Origin: Lamellibrachia satsuma
Lineage: Eukaryota > Annelida > Polychaeta > Sabellida > Siboglinidae
Reading direction: 5' to 3'
Length of the DNA stretch: 64,000 bases
Assembly: GCA_033239005.1 (NCBI GenBank)
Contig: BSQZ01000022.1
Coordinates: 1,937,501 to 2,001,500, forward strand
The position numbers and the translations under genes were made by a program. Below the pieces are notes generated by a model. The model saw only the letters and a program-made list of their open reading frames with translations. It searched no databases and had not been told where the DNA came from. This document shows positions 12,191 through 45,400 of this stretch, one piece after another (within the stretch, counting starts at the first letter, position 1; each line of letters begins with the position of its first letter).

Positions 12191-12439
12191 GGCAAGTAAA
12201 ATGTACAGTCGGGCTGGCATAGAGCACCACTTGCCCGGATGGACAAGTAGAATTTATGCCTGTGCAAGCTAAGTCGTTGTAGCACTTGCCTGATCAAATG
12301 TAGCATGCAGCATTACTGAAGTGTTGATACTACATACTTTTATCTTTGTTTATTGTAATGCTGTAAAATACGGTGAATAAAAATGCCACCACTCTGACGA
12401 CTCTGATGACAAAGTAGATTTCACGTAATGTATAATAAT

Positions 12440-13490
12440 ACCAATTAATTAATGGATGCCTCTAAGGCCTTTGACAAAGTCAATCATAGTAAGCTATTCA
12501 CCAAACTAATTGACCGGGGATGTCCTTCTTTTATTGTGCGCATTCTTTATTACTGGTACAAAACCAAGAAATTCACTGTCAGATGGTGTTGTAGCTTCTC
12601 AGACTGTTTTACCATTTCAAACGGTGTTAAGCAGGGTGGAATCCTTTCTCCACATCTTTTTAACGTTTACATGGATGACTTAAGTGTAAATTTGAATAAA
12701 TTACAAATTGGCTGTCTTTATGCAGGAACCATAATGAATCATATAATGTATGCCGATGACCTTTGTGTTTTTTCACCTAGTGTTGCGGGGTTGAGAAAAC
12801 TCACCGATTGTTGTGCCGAGTATGGCAATATGTTTGATATAACATACAATGCCAACAAATCTTTATCTGTTATTGATAACAAACCTAGGGACAAGAAAAA
12901 CATTCATCATGTTGTTATCAATAACCATACACTACCTTACACTGAGAAATGTAAATACCTTGGCCATATTATAAACAATAACCTTACTGATGATGACGAT
13001 ATTGCCAGGCAGAAAAGGTGTATCTATGCACTGGCAAATGCTTTAGCCAGAAAATTTAACTTATGCAACAGTCCATTTAAACAACTTTATTTAATTCATA
13101 CTGTGGTTCAATGTACACCTCAAGTCTTTGGTGTAATTTAAAAAAACAGTCTGAAAGGTATTACTGTTGCTTATAACAACAGTTTTAGAATTATACACAA
13201 CTTGTCACCCCACTGTAGTGCAAGTCATATGTTCGCTACTAATTTTGTTAAATCCTTTAATGAACGCAATTGCTCAACAATTTTTAGCCTTTTATGCCGG
13301 TTAGGAAAATCCGACAATATACTTTTTGTGAATTATTTTGACACTTTTATTTCTTATCAAAGTCCATCGATTAAACATTGGATTGATCAATTGTAAGCTT
13401 TTAATTCATGATGTTTGTACTTTTTTACAAATATATTTTTTATCCTGACTTATTTATATATATTTTTACTACATGTCATGTATGTATATT

Positions 13491-13579
<89 letters not shown>

Positions 13580-13695
13580 TTTTCTCACTACATGTACCTC
13601 TATTGTTCATCATGTGTGTATATTTATGTTTTTTTTACTTGTATGTATATATATGGGCTCTTGCCTGAAATAAAACATTATTATTATTTTTATTA
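12440..13695 (+). mobile_element. second non-LTR retrotransposon, 5'-truncated, clade not assigned
   Basis: A reverse transcriptase frame starts at 12452 (MDASKAFDKVNHSKLFTKL) and shows SNGVKQGGILSPHLFNVYMDDL and then MYADDLCVFSP, the YADD catalytic box. It stops at 13139-13141, and after a short break the frame at 13202-13396 reads HNLSPHCSASHMFA... to HWIDQL and stop. A (TA)n tract sits in the 3' UTR. The 3' end is AATAAAACATTATTATTATT at about 13670. The element is inactive, since its N-terminal half is missing and it carries stops. The reverse transcriptase differs clearly from the CR1-like copies in this window. Confidence 0.85.
13489..13576. repeat. (TA)n microsatellite
   Basis: Nearly pure TA dinucleotides with one TG interruption near the start. 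It lies inside the 3' UTR of the LINE at 12440-13695. Confidence 0.95.
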
Positions 13696-13756
13696 GCCAC
13701 CAGATGGCATAAGGCAGTACTCCGAGGTCATTGTAGTGACTAGGGTCCATGTGTGT

Positions 13757-14612
13757 AAAGCTACAGAACGTAAAGCAACAGAACGTAAAGCAACAGAACG
13801 TAAAGCAACAGAACGTAAAGCAGCAGAACGTAAAGAAGCAGAATGTAAAGCAGCAGAACGTAAAGCAGCAGAACGTAAAGCAGCAGAACGTAAAGCAACA
13901 GAACGTAAAGCAACAGAACGTAAAGCAACAGAACACAAAGCAACAGAACACAAAGCAGCAGAGCACAAAGCAGCAGAACGTAAAGCAACAGAACGTAAAG
14001 CAACAGAACGTAAAGCAACAGAACGTAAAGCAACAGAACGTAAAGCAACAGAATGTAAAGCAACAGAACGTAAAACAACACAACGTAAAGCAGCAGAACG
14101 TAAAGCAGCAGAACGTAAAGAAGCAGAACGTAAAGCAGCAGAACGTAAAGCAACAGAACGTAAAGCAACAGAACGTAAAGCAGCAGAACGTAAAGCAGCA
14201 GAACGTAAAGCAACAGAACGTAAAACAACAGAACGTAAAGCAACAGAACGTAAAGCAACAGAACGTAAAGCAACAGAACGTAAAGCAACAGAACGTAAAG
14301 CAGCAGAACGTAAAGCAGCAGAGCACAAAGCAACAGAACGCAAAGCAACAGAACGCAAAGCAACAGAACGTAAAGCAACAGAACGTAAAGCAGCAGAACG
14401 TAAAGAAGCAGAACGTAAAGAAGCAGAACATAAAGCAACAGAACGTAAAGCGACAGAACGTAAAGCGACAGAACGTTAACCAGCAGAACATAAAGCAGCA
14501 GAACGTAAAGCAACAGAACGTAAAGCAGCAGAACGTAAAGCAGCAGAAAGTAAAGCAACATAACGTAAAGCAGCAGAATGTAAAGCAGCAGAACGTAAAG
14601 CAGCAGAGAATA
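13757..14612. repeat. minisatellite, 15-bp unit, about 57 copies
   Basis: The unit is GAACGTAAAGCAACA with recurring variants (GCAGCA, GAAGCA, GAACAC, GCGACA). Because 15 is a multiple of 3 and the unit has few stop triplets, several frames on both strands stay open for 200-340 codons. These are composition artefacts. Confidence 0.95.
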
Positions 14613-14828
14613 ACTAAGAACAGAGAAAATAGAAACATTTGTTTCTAGACAAAACAAAATAGCCATTCCATTTGAAATGCAATGACGAATGACCGTGGGT
14701 CCAACCCAAGGCAGTCACACGATGATACATAACATATATTTTATTTGAATATAAACACATCCTAATGCATCAATTTCATTAACGATTTCAGGGCAAGTAA
14801 AAATTCTGGTCGGGCAAGTAGAATGTAA
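14613..14828. other. non-coding spacer between two arrays
   Basis: No gene is seen. At 14788-14825 it carries GGGCAAGTAAAAATTC and GGGCAAGTAGAATG, words also found at about 12188-12255, which suggests a shared dispersed repeat on either side of the LINE and the 15-bp array. Confidence 0.4.
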
Positions 14829-15228
14829 GGGCCTCGTGCCCTGTGACCAGAACCCTTAATGTCAAGCCCTTAATGTGAGGGCCTCATGCCCCGTGACCAA
14901 AACCCTTAATGTCAAACCCTTAATGTCAGGGCGTCATGCCCCGTGACCAGAACCCTTAATGTCATACCCTTAATGTCAGGGCCTCATGCCCCGTGACCAG
15001 AACTCTTAATGTCAAACCCTTAATGTCAGGGCCTCATGCCCCGTGACCAGAACTCTTAATGTCAAACCCTTAATGTCAGGGCATCATGCCTCGTGACCAG
15101 AACCCTTAATGTCAAACCCTTAATGTCAGGGCCTCATGCCCCGTGACCAGAACTCTTAATGTCAAACCCTTAATGTCAGGGCCTCATGCCCCGTGACCAG
15201 AACCCTTGATGTCAAACCCTTGTGTGTG
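14829..15228. repeat. minisatellite, 50-bp unit, about 8 copies, just upstream of ARMH3
   Basis: The unit starts GGGCCTCATGCCCCGTGACC and carries two CCTTAATGTCA words. It ends about 50 bp before the ARMH3 start codon, so it must overlap the 5' UTR or core promoter unless an untranslated exon lies farther upstream. Confidence 0.95.
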
Positions 15229-15276
15229 TTCAGCAGTGTCCAGTGGTGACGTCTAACTCACAGTGAAGCTTGCCCA

Positions 15277-36463
<21,187 letters not shown>

Positions 36464-36796
36464 CTGCCGTGTCACATGATTGTCGTGTTACGTTATAGCC
36501 ATGTCACATGACTGTACTGGTTGCAGGCAGTTTTGACCAAGATGTTGTCAAATAGTGCATGTAAATACACGTATGATTACTGTAGATGTTAGATAATCCT
36601 CTGCTACGGATGTTTGTTTTAGTGTTTTTCACTACAATGTTCTATTTCAATACGTTTAGCAGGTGTTCTGTTTCTGACCTGCTAAGTGTTCCAATTCCCA
36701 AAGGACTGACCTACTGGTATATATCCTATGGGAGCCATGGATTGTCTTATCATGCATGTTCAGCTACTCTGCCAGGTTGGGGTAATGTTACGATAC

Positions 36797-36802
36797 AATA
36801 AA
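36797..36802 (+). terminator. probable ARMH3 polyadenylation signal
   Basis: AATAAA lies 334 bp past the stop codon, in ACAATAAAAAAACTG, giving a compact 3' UTR. This is a positional inference. Confidence 0.55.
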
Positions 36803-37764
36803 AAAACTGACGGCAGTACACCCCTTGGAAACCCGAGTTAAGACACATAAAAACCAAAGAGTGAGGCAATTTTTAAATTGCTTGACACCTGTACTATGTT
36901 AAAGTTGTCAGTGGAAGGATAAATACACTAAGGAAGGTAGGCAAGGCTATAAAGGTAAGTCTTCTTGGCAACATTTTATTCTGTTCCCAGCCGACCAAAC
37001 AATAACAGTTTACTCTTTTTGTGACCCGATAAATCTGAATGGTCAGAATAATTTAACTTTATAATAATTTTTGGTTTCTTTGAGAGCATTTCCCCAGACT
37101 CAGATCTACCCAGTGATATTGTCCATGTCTTTTGTCTCGTAACTAAAATGTTGGTGTTTCTCAGGTTTCAGCAGCACCATGCTGTGCTTGAAATACCGTA
37201 CACTGCTATTTTTTTATATGCAGGGTTTTAATGGGTTGACTACAAAGTACAGGTGTACTTGGAGCTGGTCATCGAACCTGGGAGTCTCTTTGCAAGGTGT
37301 GCTATTGAACACAAATTTACAGTTGTGCTGTGCAGTAATTGGGAATTTGAGTGAAATTGAGCAGACATCAGGTAACATTATGAATGTTACTCAAACTGCA
37401 GCTTTGTATTCTGTTCGGCACGAAACACATCATCAAATATGGCGCAAGTCAAATTAATGAACAAAAGAATATGATTTCAAGCAGAATTATGGAGGTATAG
37501 TATATGTTTGTGTACAAGTGATGGCCTAAAACAAGCAGATGTTCAGCATACCCCCCTGGAACCCCAGCAAAAACCGAGGTTCAGAAATTATCAGTGGGGC
37601 AACTCGATACGTTGTCAGTATACCATCCTTCAGAATTTATCTAAATAACCCCCCTAAACATGTTTTAGGCATCTGTTGAAGTTATACCCTTTCCAAGTTG
37701 GAATACAATCAAATATATACATTTTAACGTGCAAAATTTGCATTGTTCCATGATATTATTTCAC
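36803..37764. other. intergenic, no gene seen
   Basis: Short ORFs here have no recognisable domain and no splice context. Nothing else stands out before the palindrome. Confidence 0.4.
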
Positions 37765-37959
37765 TAACATATTTTATTCATGTTAACTATTCGCGTTAAT
37801 GTTAACTAAACTTACATACATAAAATTGCCCAATGAAATCACAGCTCTTGTTCTAAATATAATATATTTAGAACAAGAGCTGTGATTTCATTGGGCAATT
37901 TTATGTATGTAAGTTTAGTTAACATTAACACGAATAGTTAACATGAATAAAATATGTTA
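37765..37959. repeat. near-perfect 195-bp palindrome
   Basis: Arms of 96 bp (37765-37860 and 37864-37959) are reverse complements with one mismatch (GCG versus CAC context), separated by only 3 bp (AAT). Arms begin TAACATATTTTATTCATG and include CAAGAGCTGTGATTTC. I find no clear target duplication. It could be a foldback MITE or an inverted duplication from a replication error. Confidence 0.95.
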
Positions 37960-38884
37960 TATTATACCCTTATTTATCTAAACATGTTGCTTGCATCAAT
38001 GTGTTTTGGTGCATAAAACATATCCCTAAAATATGGAATTTATCTCGAGGATTGTATGTTGGTGACGTATTGAGTGGCTCCCTGGGCAGAAATTATTTAA
38101 GCACATTTCTAAATATAGGATATAGTTTTCAACAAGTGATGTGATAAGTCAATTAAAATATAATTAACAATTATACTGGAATACCAAACACTGGCTTAAA
38201 CTGCCTGGTGGTTCACTGATTATAACTGAAATGGGATGATTCCAAAGACGGAATATATCAGTACTCCTATATTCGCCAGAGGGTAGCACAAAACATGCCA
38301 CATGTACGTGATCCGACTGGGACAGATGATCTTGGTAAGCTAGGTAACAATGTGCAGAAATATAGAAAATAAAAGTCCATGTGTACAGGGGAAACTGGAG
38401 CCAGGAGAATATAGCAGTACTTTACCTAAATGTTGTGATTGGAAATGTTTATTGTATGCAAGGCTATAATGACAAGGAAGTCAAATTTGTGTTTAGCATC
38501 AAGTGTACTCATGTTACCACAGTGCATGCAGTGTTTTCTGGACAGCTGGGTTTGCAAGGAATGATTGTGTACTTGGATCAGTGATGTACATTGTAAGGTA
38601 AACTTTGCCCATTGCTACAAACTTGTTTCAAATAATAAATGGGTTTCATGACCTAAACAGGAAACTTTCTTGGTTTTCAATAAAATTATTGATATTTGCA
38701 CCCGAGATTATTTGTTGTTGAAGGGGACTTGGCACACAAGTATGTGGTGCGAACCAATATAGAAAAATTTTGCTGCACAAACCTGCTAAGTGTGCTGCGG
38801 AGTGACCTCAAAGTAGGACTATGTACACTTAGATTAGGAAACAACTGAGTGAGTTGGGGGCTTTCACTAGGGATAAGACAGTCA
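37960..38884. other. intergenic, no gene seen
   Basis: AT-rich sequence between the palindrome and CR1-like copy B. I see no recognisable gene or repeat. Confidence 0.4.
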
Positions 38885-41205
38885 GATTTAACAAGATTTG
38901 CCATCCAAGCCAAAGGCCCAGATGGCAAGTGGACAAGGAAGCCATTGGCTTATCGAGAGTCCAACAATGTTCACCTACTTATAACCCGGCCTACTGATAT
39001 ATGTGTCAACCTTGTTTTTAAACATATTCACGCTGCTAGCAGTTACACAATCTGTAGACAATTTGTTCCATTCATTTATTGTCCTCTGTGAGAACGAGTG
39101 CTTCCTGATGTCCAATCTACATTGATCCTTTACTAATTTTACCTCATGTCCTCTAGTTCTGCTATCCTTCTTGAGTGAGAAAAACATATTTCTATCAATA
39201 TTTTCATACCCATTCAATATCTTAAAAACTTCAATCTGATCTCCTCTTAACCTCCTTGTCTCTAGAGTTGTTAAACCACATTCTTTCAGGCGTTCTTCAT
39301 AACTAAGGTCTCTAAGTTCTGGAATCATTTTAGTTGCTCTCCTTTGTATGCGTTCAAGCGTATCTATACCCTTCTTACGATATGGTCTCCATGCTTGTAT
39401 ACAGTATTCTAAATGAGGTCTAACTATTGCTGTATAAAGAGGTATAATTAACTTTTTTCCCTTGTATGTTATGTTTCTTCTAATCAATCCAAGAATTTGA
39501 TTACCCTTTGAAGCTGCAATACCACACTGCTCTGAAACTTTCATATCAGCGCTTATCGTAACTCCTAAGTCCTTTTCTTTTACAGTAGTACCCAGAACAG
39601 TATCTCCCATTTTATAGTTTACATTCAAGTTCCCATGTCCTGTATGTAGGCATTTACATTTCCCAAAATTGAACAGCATCTGCCATTTCTCAGACCATTT
39701 CACTAATCTGTCTAGATCGTTTTGTAAATGTTGTTTATCACCATCAGTATTAACCTTTCTAAACAGTTTTGTGTCATCCGCAAATTTCAGTACGTTACTT
39801 GTTATACTGTCGTCCAAGTCATTGATATAAATTAAGAATAATATAGGTCCTAATACTGATCCTTGAGGTACCCCACTCAAAACCGATTTCCAATTTGAAA
39901 CTTCTCCATCTACTACAACTCGTTGTCTTCTGTCAGTCAGCCATTGTTCTATCCAGGCAGTTATGCTATCCTCGATACCATGGGCTTTTAATTTAAGTAG
40001 CAATCTTTGATGTGGCACTTTGTCAAAAGCTTTCTGAAAATCTAAGTAGATAATATCTACTGGCGATCCCACGTCTATCCACTTAGTGAGTGATTTCTTC
40101 CAAAAAACATAACATATTTGTTAAGCATGACCTCGCTTTAAGGAATCCATGTTGAGATGAATTTAATAATTTATGCTTAACGAGGAAGTCCACCATATGG
40201 TCTTTAATTAACCTTTCTAATAATTTACAAATCACTGACATTAAACTCACTGGTCAGTAATTCTCTGACTTATTTCTCGAAACCCTTTTTAAATATTGGT
40301 ATGATGTTTGCTTCTTTCCATTCAAATGGAACAACTGCCTCTTTTAATGACAAGTTGAATACTCTTGCAAGTGGTATACTGATTTGATCTACTGTTTCCA
40401 TTAGTAATTTTGGAGGAATCCCATCCACTCCCGGTGATTTGTTATCCTTCATTGCCTTTATTTTCTTAGCTACCAATTCTGGAGTTACAACTAACGGTCC
40501 TAAATATTCAGATTTAGCCCCCTGAAATTTAGCATCAGCAACTGGTAATGAACTAATATCTTCTTTGGTAAACACTGAACTGAAGTAACCATTTAGGTCT
40601 TCCGCCATTAAAAACCCCTGTGATATTATATTTCCAGCACTGTCTTCTAGAGGTCCAACCTTGTCTTGTACGTTTTGTTTACTCCTGACATATGCATAAA
40701 AACTCTTGCTGTCATTTTTTATGTTACATGCCAGTTTTTGCTCATAGCTTCTTTTAGATTGTCTGATTTCAGTTGTAGCTGCATTAAGTGCCTCTTTGTA
40801 TTTTGCAGTCTTCTTCCTTTCTGGTACGCCTATAAACCCTCCACATAGTTTGTTTTAGCATTATTTTTCTAATTGCCTCTTTTGACAAGTGTTTCTACAC
40901 CGTTTTCCTTGTTTTTGGAAGGGAACAAATATATCGATGATACTCTCAATTTCATATTTTAGAATATTCCAACATTCAATTGCGGTCTTATTCATCAGCA
41001 TGTTATTCCAATCTAGCTTTGCTAAGTATTTTCTCATATCTTTGTGGAAGTTTCTCTTGTACGTTTTCTTATTTTTACTTTCTGATTTTACATTGATGTA
41101 AAAATGTATTTGATTATGGTCACTATTACCCAATGGTTCAAATATTTTTACATTGTCCACTAATTCTTTTTGTGATGACAAAACTATATCTAAAACTATC
41201 TGCCT
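38885..41205 (-). mobile_element. CR1-like LINE copy B, 5'-truncated, best preserved ORF2
   Basis: Antisense copy of the same family as copy A. It reads from about 41205 (LDIVLSSQKELVDN, endonuclease C-terminus) down to the 3' tail at 38885 (ends CTTGTTAAATCT in sense). At 40608-40270 it reads SPGVDGIPPKLL and EWKEANIIPIFKKG. The open frame 40072-38975 (365 codons) carries YLDFQKAFDKVPHQ, SGVPQGSVLGPILF, KFADDTKLF, then VRPHLEYCIQAW, LERIQRRATKMIPELRDL and SFSQRTINEWNKL up to the stop. Frameshifts near 40085-40270 and 40610-40865 break the rest. As the cleanest member it serves as a reference for the other copies. Confidence 0.92.
38975..40072 (-). pseudogene. LINE reverse transcriptase, C-terminal 365 codons (copy B)
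   Basis: Palm and thumb of a CR1-type reverse transcriptase with an intact FADD box and natural C-terminus (KNKVDTYISRPGYK then stop). The N-terminal reverse transcriptase motifs lie upstream in other frames, so no complete enzyme is encoded. Confidence 0.85.
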
Positions 41206-41994
41206 GGACCTCAGCCCAGGACTTCTCGCACCCAGACTTGACGAAATCCACCCAGTTACTGCAACTGCCACAAATTAAGTGCCTTGTGGCCTTTAACTGC
41301 CGTTTGCAGTCGTCAAAGGAGGACTGATTGCAGCTATAGGATGTATTCTTGCTATTGCAGCCATGGAATACAGAAGAAGAGACTCATAATTTGTTATTAA
41401 TAAAATTTATTATTAATGTTCTGGATAACTAGATACATTATAATGCAGTATACAAATATTAACAGTGCGCACACATTTTTAGGTTTTTTGTTGTAAAAAT
41501 AAATGCAGCAACTATCTAAACATGGTTATTTCATCAATAGTGATGCATTGTAAACTACAATGGAAACTAATTAAACTGTTTAGTCTGCTGGGAAGGAAGT
41601 GATTATGTTAACATCATCTCACATTCTTCCTAGACCATATTTAAGCATGGCCTCACAAAGAGAAACCAAGTAAATATTTAGGATATAGGATATCTGGCAT
41701 TATGTAGCACAAACGTAATACAAATTACGCAAAGCAATCCTGGCTGATTTGTTAATACATAATATGGTTACAAAATAACGATCACAAGCCCATCATTCTG
41801 AAAGATCCTGGTAATGTGGTAATCCAGCAATCTTGCAACTAACTAAGACCAAATGAGAGCATTGACATGTTGATTACATAACATAGTGTGCATATCTTAA
41901 CCCTTCTGCCTCTGTGTGAAATGTAGAAACTAACTAACTGGTGCTAAATAAAACTGCCTACATTAATCCGAAATTGTACAATTTGTTTAAAAAG

Positions 41995-42029
<35 letters not shown>

Positions 42030-42440
42030 GAGGCAACTATGTAACATTATACTATTTGCAAAATATAAACAAGTCCTTGAATGGGTAGATGATCCGGTTT
42101 CTTGGTTATTAATATTAAGCATAATTACCTCTTAAGAAACTTAGTGTTCGTTCTGTATATTTCAACTGCTTCTCGCAGTCTTCTGAACGAACACTAAGTT
42201 TCTTGAGAGGTAATTATGCTTAATATAAAACAAGTCGTTAACAGTAACACTAAGATAAGGGTCATAACACTTTCAGTTTTGATATGTAGTTAAAACTGAC
42301 TCGTTACAATTTAACAAAACGTCATCTACAGTCCCACTAATATGCTGTGTTATAGCACTAATTGCATGCAACATACACAAATTGACATTCGGGACATTTC
42401 TTTCTTCACTGTCGTCGCCCTCTGTTGATAACTGATGGCA
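41206..42440. other. 3' flank of the VWDE-like gene, probably its 3' UTR
   Basis: No coding sequence is seen. On the - strand an AATAAA lies at 41411-41406, a possible polyadenylation site about 1 kb past the stop codon. A (TA)n tract is at 41997-42027 and an inverted repeat at 42112-42226. Confidence 0.4.
42112..42226. repeat. inverted repeat, 42-bp arms, 31-bp loop
   Basis: 42112-42153 and 42185-42226 are reverse complements with one mismatch (CTCTT versus CTCTC). Arms include GCATAATTACCTCT and AACTTAGTGTTCGTTC. It lies about 215 bp past the VWDE-like stop codon, so it may be transcribed as a 3' UTR hairpin. Confidence 0.92.
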
Positions 42441-45400
42441 CTAAAATTCAAAGTCGGAATTCGTCTTGCCATTGTTGCTAGTCGCAGTGGCACGACCAAC
42501 AGTATTCATTGAGCGAGTGCCACTGTTTGCGACGAACACCGCAGAGGTCGTACCGAGGGTATTGGTCTCGAACAGGTCATCAAAGTTGATGCCGGGGGCA
42601 GCCTTTGTTCCGCCCAAGGTTGAACTCTGACCTGCCTCTATTGACGACGCATTCATCTGCTGGTGCTGCTCCTGCCGTTCCATCAGTTCTCTGCGTTGAC
42701 TGCAATAATAATAATAATGTGTTCTTATATATTTGATTGACTATACCTTGATACATCTCGAGCACTATGGTCGACAGGCCTTTTCTATGGTAGGACCGAC
42801 ACTATGTGAGTATGTTCATACAGAACCAACCTGCCTGTCATTGATTTGTGCTACTACATTGAAATGCATGACTTTAAGACAAACTTTAGATATAGATAAC
42901 ATAAAACATGACTAAGAGAAACTTTAGATACACATGCCAGAATACATGACTTTAAGATACACTTGAGATACACAACAGCATGAGTTGAAGGTAAACTTGA
43001 GTTATACATAACAGAACACATGATCTTTATACAGATAACAAATTACTGGTCTCTCGATAAGCCATTGGCTACCTTGTCCACTTGACAAGTGGGTTTTTTG
43101 TTTTGGATGACCATCTTGTTAAATCTTGTCTTGTCATATCTTGTAACACACTTGAGTACACCTTCACACACGACTTGAAGAGCAACATGAGATAGACTGT
43201 AGAATGTGTGTGATGCCACACAAATAAACCTCACTCTCTCTCTCTCTCTGCTGTCCATTGTGTTCGATGATGACATCAATAAAGGGGGGTATCCTTGTGC
43301 TTAGCTCTTCGGTGAGAATTTAAGCCTATTTGTGCCACAAAACCTCTGCTGCAGTCATCGCAAAAGATGGCAGGTATAGAAGCACCTAGAAGGCCATGCC
43401 GACGATTGTGCTCATGTATATATTTTTGAGTTAACTTTTCTTCTATGTGGGTCTTTCCCTGATGTATGGCCTGCCTCCACTTTTGTCGGTCATGCGCAAT
43501 AGGTTCCCAGGTGTTTACAGGGATGTGTGTAGCTTTGAGATGTCTTTTCAGCACATCTTTGTATCTCAAACGTTGTCCACCACGAAGGCGTTTCCCGCTA
43601 GATAATTCCCCATAGAACACCGCCTTTGGGAGTCTATCGCTGCTCATTCGGGTAACATGTCCAGTCCAGCAGAGTTGGACTGCAGTCAGAATGGCTTCTA
43701 TACTTGACATGTTGGCCTGTCTCAACACGTCTATATTTGAAATGTGGTCTTTCCATGATATCCGAAGGATTTGTCGTAGATGCCGGAGATGCACTTGGGA
43801 AAGTTTTCTGATGTGGCAACAAGGACACAACTAGCAGTGAGATCGAGAGACTTACGTTCTCTTGACTTGTTCACAGCACAGGAAGCATGCGAGGATGATG
43901 ACCAGGAGGCCAGCCACACAGGCCAGGATGATGAGGCCAGTCTGTACACCCAGCAGGCCACTCTTACAGTCTCCCTCTGTAACAGGCCACACAACACAGT
44001 CAGTCAGTGTCTCCGTATACCACACCTGTCAACTCTCACACTAAGCCGTGAGACTCATGGTTTTGCATTAAATATCACATTTTCACAGCAAAGGTCTGAA
44101 ATGTCACGCATATTTTCATAATCTTCAGCAATAAAAATGAAGAAACAAAATGTCCCTTTTTGCAAAAATGAGACAGAATCTATTTATGTGTATCGCAAGT
44201 GAAGGCCAGGTTAATTTTACCGGTAATATCCTCCTTTTACCGAATAACATGTCAAACATGGTCAGTGATTGGTCAACAGCTGGTATTCCAGTATAACATC
44301 CAATGAGATTTTCTGTTGGAAAGCAGTGTAGGCATGTGTTGATGGTGAGCTTTACTTTATTTTTGGAATAAAATGTGTCTTCACATGTCTCCAGACGCTC
44401 TTGGCATTCATCGCGGTCCCTTGGCTGGCCTGTGCCCCCTGGATAGGAAAATTTCTCCCGCCCAAGAACCCTCCAGGGGTTGACAGCTGTGAGTATACCA
44501 CTATATACCCACTAGTCTGCTAACAAAATGTTTGTTTTGTTTTATTTTTGGGTTCATTTATTCTGCAGAAGCCAGCAACATGCGTCGTTTACTCACTGGT
44601 GTTGCAAAGCCTCCAGTAAAGCGGGTTTAAATTTGTGTCATGTTTTTTATAATTCATGAAACCCACTATCCAGTTGCTTACCACATTAATTAGCAACATG
44701 TTCGAAGTTTAGTTAATAGTGTCTACACATAACTTTTTTAACCCTTTGTGAAGTTGACTACCCTCAATATTTATGCATTTTGCAAAAACAACATTGTTCG
44801 TACATGCTTTTCTAAAAAAATCACCACCACAACTTATTTTACAATATTCATCACAATGAGCCAAATCATGAAAACTACACACACTGCTTGAAAGCATATG
44901 CCTTCCACTGAATGAAATACTGCTAGCTAGTTTACCATAGGATGTTAAGTGTATACATTTGTATAGAATGGAACTTGCATACACACGTTATTTTGGGTGT
45001 TTCTAACCAAAATGGTGAAAGATGTTTAAGGTCTGAAGCAAACCTGCTTAATCAGATAATGGCATACTTTACATGTAAATAATAATAACTTAATTTAAAC
45101 ACCATCAAATCTGGGGCTAATTCCCTGTTCACTCCTGTGGACATAAATGAATTTATGTGACAGCGGCGCATAAAGGATTTTATGCGAGATGACAGGGCAA
45201 TGAAGGCGATTTGAGGTTAGACCTTTTATGGTAGAGAGAGTATTGGCCTAATTACTCGCTCACGCGTATGGATACACCAACCACGTGACCTAGAGCCAGC
45301 CTCTCTCGATTTCCAAGTTAGCTTGTGTCGTTGTGAGACCTTTGCGCTGCAAATATTTCCGAATTTCTATTGTTACTGATTATTCGTTATCGCTGAATTT

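Noticed and set aside
13610..14666. Long ORFs (220-340 codons) on both strands
   Set aside because: They are the 15-bp minisatellite read in several frames; the protein is a five-residue repeat in each frame with no splice or start context.
43731..43997. 88-codon ORF over the transmembrane exon
   Set aside because: Wrong frame; the phase set by the neighbouring exons gives the hydrophobic helix GLIILACVAGLLVIILACFL instead.
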